Position numbers and translations under genes: made by a program. A DNA stretch of 64,000 nucleotides from Bin5 sp965204525 (lineage in GTDB: Bacteria; Chloroflexota; Anaerolineae; Caldilineales; Caldilineaceae): contig OZ241994.1 of the NCBI GenBank assembly GCA_965204525.1, forward strand, positions 2,666,001 through 2,730,000. The letters run 5' to 3'. Each line of letters begins with the position of its first letter. The stretch's first letter is position 1. The notes beneath the pieces are model-generated. The model searched no databases, had not been told where the DNA came from, and worked only from the letters and a program-made list of their open reading frames with translations. Of the stretch, positions 55,646 to 64,000 are shown one piece after another.

Positions 55646-58600
55646 ATGAGAGTATTCCGTTGCCAGCAGCGAAGCCATCGAAAGGTTGCACGGCGTAGCG
55701 GCGGGGTTCGTCCGCGCGCCTTAGCGCTGGCGGCCGCGCTGCTGGCGGCCGTTATGCTGACAATCGACTTAGGCGGCGGAAATCTGAATGTGAAGCTCGC
55801 CGCTGCCCAAGTGGCGACTACGCCTTCGCCCGGTTCCCAGGGGTCAGAGACGACTGCGGCAACGGCCACAGAGATTCGTTCGGTCCAACAGCTGCAGGAT
55901 TCGTTTCGAGCCACTGCCACCGCTCGTGCCCGACTGACGCAGACTGCGGAGGCGGAAGCCACCAGCCTGGCGCTCACCCCATCGGTCACGCCAACGCCCA
56001 TACCCACGAATACGCCAACACCGTCCCCTACGCCAACCCCTTCACCCACGCCTACGCCTGGCCCGGATGAGATATTGGAGGCGCGCATTGATGAATTGAT
56101 CGCCAAGATGAGCGTCGCCGATCGTGTTGGCCAGCTGTTTAATGTTACGTTCCAGGGCAACGATATCGGACCGAGGAGCGACGTCGCCGAGTTGATCCAG
56201 GAGTACCGGGTGGGCGGCGTGGTGATCAGCCCCTGGAACCGCAACTTCAGCAACTACAGCGGTACGACAACGGAGGACGTCGCGCGGCTTACGAATCAGC
56301 TGCAGGCATTGGCTTACGGCATCTACCTGGCACCGACGGAGGCGTTGAACGTCAAGGACGGCGGGCCGGCCATTCCGGGTATTTTGCAGTCTGGCCTGGA
56401 ACAGAGAGCGCCGCTGGAGATTCCGCTGTTGATTGGCGTGGAACAGGGGGGCGACGGCATGCCGGGCACGGCTCTGCGCGCCGGATTTACCGCGATCCCG
56501 CCGCAGATGGCGCTGGGGGCCACCTGGAATCCTGCTTTAGTGGAGGAGGTCGGTGCGGTCCACGGTCGGGAGATGCGCAGCGTGGGGGTGAATCTACTGC
56601 TGGGGCCGGCGCTGGACGTGATAGAACAGCCGCGTCCGGACCTGGTGACCGGATTGGGGCTGCGCTCGTTTGGCGGCGACCCGTTCTGGGTCGGTCGAAT
56701 GGGCCAGGCGTATGTAACAGGAATCCACCGCGGCAGCGCCGGTCGCGTCGCTACCGTGGCTGGACATTTTCCTGGCCTGGGCGGTACGGACCGCCGGCCG
56801 GATGAGGAGATCGCGACGATACAGAAGAGCCTGCAGGAACTGCAGCGAATCGAACTGCCGCCATTTGCCGCGGTCACTGAGCGGCCATCTGCGATCCTGC
56901 GAGTAGATGGGACGATGGCCGCCACCGAGGCGCTGATGTCCGGGCATATTCGTTTCAGCAGCTTTCAGGGCAGTCGCGAGCGCACGCCGCCCATCAGTCT
57001 GGCACAGGAATTGGGCATTCTCCTGGATCTGAACGAGTTTGCTCCCTGGCGTGCGGAGGGCGGTATCCTTATGAGCGACGCGCTGGGCGTAATGGCCGTG
57101 CGCCGATACTACGACCCGCAATTGCAGGATTTCCCGCGGCGGCGCATCGCACTAGACGCATTTACGGCCGGCAACGACCTTCTCTATCTGGCGGATTTCT
57201 CCCTGACCGACAAATGGCTGGATGAGAGAGCCAACATCAAAGAGACGATTATCTTTTTCCGCGAGCGGTATACGAACGATGCCGAATTCGCCGCGCGCGT
57301 GGATGCCTCGCTACGACGGATTTTGCGCTTGAAAGTGCGGCTGTATGACCCTGCAATTGCAGATGAATCTGCATCAACCGATTTGAGTTTGGTTGACGAA
57401 CCGATTGAAATCGATTTGGCGGATGTAGTGGTGGGACCAGCCGACCTGGAGAGCGGGTTCAGTACCGAACATCAGAGAGAGGCACAGATGTTGCTGGACC
57501 AGGTCGCCAGTGAGGCGCTGACGATCTTCTTTCCCGACTCCCCGGGGTTGACCGACCCGCTGCCCGCACCGCCTGGCGAAGACGAGGATGTATTGATCTT
57601 CACAGATAGCCGCATTTTGCATGAGTGTGACGACTGCCAGGCTGATGCCGCAGTGGAGCCAACTGCTTTGGAAGAGATCATGTTAAAGCTCTACGGGCCG
57701 GAGGCGACCAACCAATTGCGGAGAGAGCGGATTGGCAGCCGTACCTTTGCCGAATTGAACTCTCTGCTAAACGGCACGGCCGACCCTGCGGTGGCAGAGG
57801 CTTTGGAGGAGAAGATCCTGAACGCCGATTGGCTGATCTTTGCCATGCTGGACGTAGATGTAGCGAACTACGACAGCAGCGACGCGGTCAAACGGTTTCT
57901 GCGTCAGCGCAGTGACAGGCTGCCAGGGAGCAAGCTGGTGGTGCTTGCGCTCAACGAACCATACTTCTTCGATTCAACCGAGATCGGCAAGATGACCGCT
58001 TTCCTCGGTGTCTACTCCAAGACCCAACCGTTTTTGGAAGCGGCCGTGCGCGCACTGTTCCGCGCCCAAACGGTCACCGGCGCGCCTCCGGTCAGCGTGC
58101 CCGGCACGCGCTTCAGCAACCTGGTCGAGCGGCTGGAGCCGGACCCGAACCAGCGGATTGACCTGACAGTCCTGAACGAGGGGATCGTAATAGAACAGGC
58201 GGAGGATGACGAGTTGGAGCTTATCCAGACCGACCTGAAGCTGGGTGACAGCCTGGAGCTGCAGGCCGGTCCGATTCTGGATCGCAACGGGAACACGGTC
58301 CCTGATGGAACGCCGGTGAACTTCCGGCTGATCTATGAGGGCGAGGTGCTTGCAATCCAGTCAAATCCTGTCCCCACCCGCGGCGGGCTCGCACGCAAAT
58401 CGGTGATTTTGGAGAGAACGGGCACACTCCTGATCGCTGTCAACAGTGTCGAGGCAAACTCCAGCAAGGAGTTCCGAGCGCGCATCCCTGACCCGGATGT
58501 AGCATCCGACAGAACTCAGATTGAGGTGACGAACCCTGAGCGGGCAGTCACACCGGCGCCTACGCAGGCGGCGCCGGCGACCGCCGTGCCAACGACGGAT

Positions 58601-58921
58601 GTGGTTGCTACACCCATCACGGAGGTTGAGCTGGAGGCGGTTGAGGTCGATATCGCTTCGCTGACGATTGCAATGGTCACACAGTTGGTCGTGCTGGCGT
58701 TGTTGCTGGTTGTGCTGGTACAGGTGATGCCGCGCCAGCTGCTTGTTCAGCGATTGCTGTGGGCTATGCTCGTGGGCTGGGGCGCGTACATTCTATACGG
58801 TGTTGATGTTATTCCCGGCGGCGTCTGGATCCAGGTCAATCTCGCCCCCTGGGACAGCGTTCCGATTGTTGTGATCGGCATGCTAATCCCGCTGGTCTGG
58901 CTGCAGTTTCGGTCGGAGTAG
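55646..58921 (+). CDS. GH3-fold membrane-anchored protein, catalytic residues partly lost
   Basis: 1091 residues from ATG 55646. Membrane helix/signal ALALAAALLAAVMLTIDL near residue 30, then a Ser/Thr/Pro linker (TPTPIPTNTPTPSPTPTP...). Residues about 145-560 have the GH3/NagZ-type barrel: LIAKMSVADRVGQLFNVTFQ, PLLIGVEQGGDGMPGTAL, NLLLGPALDV, VAGHFPGLGGTDRRPDEEI and LMSDALGVMAVRRYY. Asp478 fits the nucleophile, but the Lys of the KH motif is replaced (Gly373-His374) and the usual His-containing loop reads ILRVDGTMAA. The C-terminus has a beta-rich section and about three helices (MVTQLVVLALLLVVLVQVM, LLWAMLVGWGAYILYGV, PIVVIGMLIPLVWL). May bind rather than cleave glycans. Confidence 0.8.
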   Translation: MRVFRCQQRSHRKVARRSGGVRPRALALAAALLAAVMLTIDLGGGNLNVKLAAAQVATTPSPGSQGSETTAATATEIRSVQQLQDSFRATATARARLTQTAEAEATSLALTPSVTPTPIPTNTPTPSPTPTPSPTPTPGPDEILEARIDELIAKMSVADRVGQLFNVTFQGNDIGPRSDVAELIQEYRVGGVVISPWNRNFSNYSGTTTEDVARLTNQLQALAYGIYLAPTEALNVKDGGPAIPGILQSGLEQRAPLEIPLLIGVEQGGDGMPGTALRAGFTAIPPQMALGATWNPALVEEVGAVHGREMRSVGVNLLLGPALDVIEQPRPDLVTGLGLRSFGGDPFWVGRMGQAYVTGIHRGSAGRVATVAGHFPGLGGTDRRPDEEIATIQKSLQELQRIELPPFAAVTERPSAILRVDGTMAATEALMSGHIRFSSFQGSRERTPPISLAQELGILLDLNEFAPWRAEGGILMSDALGVMAVRRYYDPQLQDFPRRRIALDAFTAGNDLLYLADFSLTDKWLDERANIKETIIFFRERYTNDAEFAARVDASLRRILRLKVRLYDPAIADESASTDLSLVDEPIEIDLADVVVGPADLESGFSTEHQREAQMLLDQVASEALTIFFPDSPGLTDPLPAPPGEDEDVLIFTDSRILHECDDCQADAAVEPTALEEIMLKLYGPEATNQLRRERIGSRTFAELNSLLNGTADPAVAEALEEKILNADWLIFAMLDVDVANYDSSDAVKRFLRQRSDRLPGSKLVVLALNEPYFFDSTEIGKMTAFLGVYSKTQPFLEAAVRALFRAQTVTGAPPVSVPGTRFSNLVERLEPDPNQRIDLTVLNEGIVIEQAEDDELELIQTDLKLGDSLELQAGPILDRNGNTVPDGTPVNFRLIYEGEVLAIQSNPVPTRGGLARKSVILERTGTLLIAVNSVEANSSKEFRARIPDPDVASDRTQIEVTNPERAVTPAPTQAAPATAVPTTDVVATPITEVELEAVEVDIASLTIAMVTQLVVLALLLVVLVQVMPRQLLVQRLLWAMLVGWGAYILYGVDVIPGGVWIQVNLAPWDSVPIVVIGMLIPLVWLQFRSE

Positions 58922-58985
58922 GGCAGTGGAACAGGCGAGAACAGGTTGAGAGCCGCTCTCATTCCATGCGATTCATTGTCGCGCC

Positions 58986-60986
58986 TCAGGAAACGGGCCT
59001 CGCACGGAGGGTTGCTACACTGGTGGGCCCGCTTCCGTTCGGCTGCACAGGAAGATCTTCCTGGCGGCGGAACTGGTTCATATATAGTTCGTAGTAGAAG
59101 CCCCGCTGGGCCAGCAGTTCTTCGTGTGTACCCCGTTCGATAATTTCTCCGTCATGCAACACCAACACCTGGTCGGCGCTGCGGATCGTACTGAGGCGGT
59201 GCGCGATCACGAAGCTGGTGCGTCCTTTGAGCAGGTCGTTGAGCGCGGCCTGAATTCTCTGCTCGGTGCGGGTGTCGACGCTGCTGGTGGCTTCGTCCAG
59301 AATGAGGATACGCGGGTCGGCCAGTGCGGCGCGGGCGATGGCCAGCAGTTGCCGTTGCCCCTGGCTGAGGCCAGCGCCGCGTTCGCCGAGGACGGTCTCA
59401 TAACCGTCGGGCAGCCGCTCGATGAAGTCGTGCGCCTGGGCCAGCTTTGCGGCGGCGATGACCTCCTCGTCAGATGCGTCCGAGCGGCTGAAGCGGATAT
59501 TGTCCATCACCGAACTGCTGAACAGGTAGGTATCCTGAAGGACGATGCCGATCTGCTCGCGCAGGCTGTGCAGTTGTACGTCGCGCACGTCGACACCGTC
59601 GATGCGTACGGATCCTCCGGTTACATCCCAAAAGCGGGGAAGCAGATTGATAATGGTCGTTTTGCCGGCGCCGGTAGGCCCAACGATGGCCACAGTCTCA
59701 CCGGGATCGGCACTCAGATTGATTCCTTTGAGGACAGGCTCGCCGGGTACGTATTCGGCCTCGACGTTTTCGAGGGAGACGTTGCCTACGATAGGGGGCA
59801 TTGGCCGGGCGTGGATTTTCTCCTGCACTTCCGGGACCTCGTCCATCAATTCAAAGATGCGCTCCACCCCGGCGATGGCGCTCTGGATGTTGGTCCACAT
59901 GACGCTTATCTGGGAGATGGGCATGTTGAAGCGCTGCGCAAAGCCCAGAAATGTGACGATCAGGCCGAGAGAGATGGCCGAACCTGCCAGTGTCTGGCCC
60001 CGCAGGAGCAGCACGCCGCCGACGCCAACGACGACAGCGATGCCGAGGAATCCGAGCGCTTCCAGCGTGGGTGCCAGGGCAGACGTGTAGGCAACGGCCT
60101 TGATATTGGCGTCGCGATTGACGGCATTGCTTTGCCGGAACTGCTCAATGTTGGTTTCCTCGCGGCTGAAGGCCTGGACCTCGCGCACGCCGGAGATGCC
60201 CTCCTCCAACTCTGCGTTGACGTCGCCGATACTCTGGCGGGTGACGCGAAACGCTTTGCGCGCCTGGTTGCTGAACCACAGAGTCGCCAAGCCCATGAGA
60301 GGCACAACGCTCAGGCTGATGAGCGCGTAGGCCCAATTCATAACGACCATCTGCCAGACGATCCAGAGGATCAGCAACACGCTGCTCAGCACTTGCACCA
60401 GGGCAAAGCTGACGACCTGCTGGATCGTGTCTGAGTCGTTGGTGATGCGGCTCATCAGATCGCCGGTCTCGTTGCGACCGTAGAAGCCGAGAGAGAGGCG
60501 ATGGAGATGGTTAAACAGGCGCACGCGCAGGCGGCGCAAAACGCGATGGCCGGTCCAGCTCATGCTGAAGAACATCAAGCCGCCGGTGACCGACCCGAGC
60601 AGATAGTAGGCAGTTATGACCAAAGTAATGTCGAGCAGGCCGCGCAGCAGGTCATTGCGGCTGGGGTCCCCCATGGCGACTTCCGGGGCATACCAGCAGT
60701 TGGCCTGGCTGTCGGTTTCCGCCTGCAGATCGGTGTCTGCCGGAAGTTGAAGCACAGCGCCTTCCTCGCCGCCCTCGCCGAAGGCCGCCGGGGCCAAAAA
60801 ACAGTCCACTGCCTGGCCGATCAGTACCGGGCCAATCACCTGTGTGTAGGCGTTGACCGCCATCAGTACGGCGGCGAGGGTCAGAGCCAACCAGAAGGGA
60901 CGAAAGTATCTACTGAAACGGGACAGAGTGGCGCCAACGCTCTTCGGCTTCAGCGTCTCCTGTCGCAACATGCGGTCACCGAACAT
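58986..60986 (-). CDS. ABC exporter half-transporter, catalytically complete subunit
   Basis: 666 residues: six-helix membrane domain and a C-terminal ATPase. ATPase: Walker A GPTGAGKTT, Q-loop IVLQDTYLFS, signature LSQGQRQLLAIARA, Walker B ILILDEATSSVD with the catalytic Glu, H-loop IAHRLST with His. A hydrophilic insert of about 50 residues lies after helix 1 (FGEGGEEGAVLQLPADTDLQAETDSQANCW). Pairs with the next gene upstream (61041-62987) as a heterodimeric multidrug-type exporter; 54 bp separate the genes. Likely under the MarR-family regulator at the head of the operon. Confidence 0.92.
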   Translation of the reverse strand: MFGDRMLRQETLKPKSVGATLSRFSRYFRPFWLALTLAAVLMAVNAYTQVIGPVLIGQAVDCFLAPAAFGEGGEEGAVLQLPADTDLQAETDSQANCWYAPEVAMGDPSRNDLLRGLLDITLVITAYYLLGSVTGGLMFFSMSWTGHRVLRRLRVRLFNHLHRLSLGFYGRNETGDLMSRITNDSDTIQQVVSFALVQVLSSVLLILWIVWQMVVMNWAYALISLSVVPLMGLATLWFSNQARKAFRVTRQSIGDVNAELEEGISGVREVQAFSREETNIEQFRQSNAVNRDANIKAVAYTSALAPTLEALGFLGIAVVVGVGGVLLLRGQTLAGSAISLGLIVTFLGFAQRFNMPISQISVMWTNIQSAIAGVERIFELMDEVPEVQEKIHARPMPPIVGNVSLENVEAEYVPGEPVLKGINLSADPGETVAIVGPTGAGKTTIINLLPRFWDVTGGSVRIDGVDVRDVQLHSLREQIGIVLQDTYLFSSSVMDNIRFSRSDASDEEVIAAAKLAQAHDFIERLPDGYETVLGERGAGLSQGQRQLLAIARAALADPRILILDEATSSVDTRTEQRIQAALNDLLKGRTSFVIAHRLSTIRSADQVLVLHDGEIIERGTHEELLAQRGFYYELYMNQFRRQEDLPVQPNGSGPTSVATLRARPVS

Positions 60987-61040
60987 CGGGCACGCTCCTG
61001 GGAGAAATAGTGCGTAACATGGTCTGCTGCTGCCGGCGCG

Positions 61041-62987
<1,947 letters not shown>

Positions 62988-63103
62988 ATGCCACTCCTTG
63001 GGGAGAGGGTCAGGGCAGAGCAGGTTGATGACAGGCGACCTTGCCGTTGCCGCACGGCTGGCCGCGGTCCTTTGCCGGCGAAGGGCAAAGGGGAGGAGGG
63101 CGA

Positions 63104-63715
63104 CTACAAATCGATATTGTCTTCACGGTTCCGCTGCAACGATTCTACCAGCTTTTTCAGTAACCCCTGCAACATCCCGCACTCCTCGGAAGAGAGTTGC
63201 GCGATCAGATCGTTGAGGAATTCGAGGTGCAGGGGGGTAGACGAACGAATCAGGCTCCTGCTGTCGGTCGTCAGCCGGATACGGAACGCCCGCAGGTCGT
63301 TCGGGTCCAACCGGCGTTCGATGAGACGCAATTCTTCCAAGGCACGCAGGTGTGCGCTGATCGTGTTCTTACTCAAACACTGGCTGTGGGCCAGGTCTGT
63401 GGGTGTGAGCGCGGACTGACTATTGCGTTCTGCCAGGTAGAGGCGGATCAGGATACGCCATTGGGGCAGAGAGATTTCTTCGTCCCGCATGCGCTCGCCC
63501 AGGATACGATCATACGCTCCGGCGCACATTTTGATGAGCCGCAAGATCTCCATCCCTTGGACGTGGTCCACGCCGGACTCGGCCAAAAGCTGACGGAAGG
63601 CGCTCTTCTCATCTGGCGCATTACGCGAGTCAATGTCACCGGGCGCGTTCTGCAGGCCGTTTACCGTATCCGACCAATGTGGGTGGGGTTGAACTGGACG
63701 GCTTACTTTTGTCAT
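63104..63715 (-). CDS. MarR-family transcriptional regulator
   Basis: 203 residues from ATG 63715; an earlier in-frame ATG at 63751 overlaps the -35 and is not used. The winged helix runs ISLPQWRILIRLYLAERNSQSALTPTDLAHSQCLSKNTISAHLRALEELRLIERRLDPNDLRAFRIRLTTDSRSLI, with the recognition helix NTISAHLRALE and DPND-R wing. It lies at the head of the exporter operon, the common layout in which ligand release of MarR induces a multidrug pump. The promoter geometry predicts an mRNA that begins at the ATG. Confidence 0.9.
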   Translation of the reverse strand: MTKVSRPVQPHPHWSDTVNGLQNAPGDIDSRNAPDEKSAFRQLLAESGVDHVQGMEILRLIKMCAGAYDRILGERMRDEEISLPQWRILIRLYLAERNSQSALTPTDLAHSQCLSKNTISAHLRALEELRLIERRLDPNDLRAFRIRLTTDSRSLIRSSTPLHLEFLNDLIAQLSSEECGMLQGLLKKLVESLQRNREDNIDL

Positions 63716-63722
63716 AAGTAGA

Positions 63723-63751
63723 ATTATACGGTATCGAACTAAAAATTGCAA
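63723..63751 (-). promoter_or_regulatory. Promoter of marR-exporter operon (leaderless geometry)
   Basis: Minus strand: -35 TTGCAA (63751-63746), 17-bp spacer, -10 TATAAT (63728-63723). The predicted start (about 63716-63715) coincides with the ATG at 63715, so the mRNA would have no leader. Confidence 0.75.
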
Positions 63752-63944
63752 GACCGCAAGCCCTGTCGAAGCGCAAGGCGCCCCGATTCCGCCAATATCT
63801 GCTGTTTGTCCCCGAAGGAGGGAAACGCAACGATTGACCGGTCTTTGTGTTATAGTAGAGTATACAGATAGATTCGATTTTTTTTGCAGAAGGTGACCTG
63901 ACGACGAGGGCGAGAAAACGTTTATTCCCTAGTCGGCAAGGCAC

Positions 63945-64000
63945 ATGGAACAGACGCGCATGTACAGTAGCAATGGCCAGCCGCGGCGGGTTGTGATTAC
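63945..64000 (+). CDS. Probable 3-oxoacyl-ACP synthase (FabF-like), first 18 codons only
   Basis: ATG 63945 then MEQTRMYSSNGQPRRVVIT running off the right edge. The RRVVIT end matches the opening of beta-ketoacyl-ACP synthase II proteins (RRVVITGxG), the condensing enzyme of fatty-acid elongation. Only this N-terminal strand is visible, so the family call is tentative. AAGG lies 5 nt upstream. A weak TGTTATAGT element at 63848-63856 could be its promoter. Confidence 0.5.
   Translation, partial: MEQTRMYSSNGQPRRVVI

Noticed and set aside
59124..60434. 436-codon plus-strand frame opposite the ABC exporter
   Set aside because: Shadow of the exporter gene; no ribosome site and antisense-like composition.
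63834..63866. TTGACC (63834) with TATAGT or TATACA as a fabF promoter
   Set aside because: Spacers are 11 or 21 bp, so it is not a normal -35/-10 pair; only the extended -10-like TGTTATAGT is left as a weak candidate.

Overview
The window is a G+C-rich bacterial chromosome segment. Its gene content fits a free-living or host-associated member of the Chloroflexota, with a Caldilineae/Anaerolineae flavour. Reasons: paired hydantoinase A/B genes, tandem RraA-like proteins, phytanoyl-CoA dioxygenase, Pro/Thr-rich 'TPTPTP' linkers in exported glycosidase-like proteins, a caspase-fold protein, permease-ATPase fusions and heptamer-type intergenic repeats. The placement is inferred from content only. 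There is no rRNA, tRNA or CRISPR array.

Layout. 1-2.3 kb (minus strand): the end of an amidohydrolase gene and two tandem RraA-family genes. 2.35-3.18 kb: a complete-looking IS5-family element whose transposase needs a -1 frameshift. 3.5-4.9 kb: an MFS exporter. 4.9-7.5 kb: a visibly A+T-richer island with a type II restriction-modification set, consisting of a D12 adenine methyltransferase, divergent from a controller-type XRE protein and a likely restriction endonuclease. 7.5-13.9 kb (minus): clpS, a molybdopterin-domain protein, hyuA, a membrane protein, hyuB and a methyltransferase. 14.4-24.6 kb (plus): a UgpC-like ATPase, a peptide-type ABC importer (lipoprotein, permease, fused permease-ATPase, ATPase), cofactor-independent phosphoglycerate mutase, a sirtuin and a DUF899 protein. 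24.7-30.4 kb: a VWA lipoprotein and a 1195-residue caspase/alpha-beta-hydrolase fusion. 30.4-38.5 kb (minus): ABC-F ATPase and acyl-CoA ligase, membrane proteins, an HNH nuclease and a Tat-exported glycosidase-like lipoprotein.

38.8-39.1 kb holds a gene ordinary ORF calling would miss: a SelW/Rdx-family selenoprotein with an in-frame UGA, a SECIS-like hairpin, its own promoter and a terminator. 39-47 kb: NIF3-family protein, DUF951 protein, polymer-forming membrane protein, PIG-L deacetylase, spermidine-synthase-like membrane protein, an S51-like protein with a cysteinyl-tRNA-synthetase-type tail, a PhyH dioxygenase and a higA pseudogene broken by one stop codon. 47-55.3 kb is informational: dnaN, a sigma/anti-sigma pair, gyrA with a histone-H1-like tail, and uvrB. 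55.5-63.7 kb: a candidate 28-residue ORF, a GH3-like membrane protein and a MarR plus two-ABC-exporter operon. The window ends in the first codons of a probable fabF.

The points most worth follow-up are the UGA-containing selenoprotein, the caspase-hydrolase fusion, the restriction-modification island with its read-through methyltransferase end, the modified GyrA (tail and quinolone-pocket change), and two promoters placed so that the mRNA would be leaderless.
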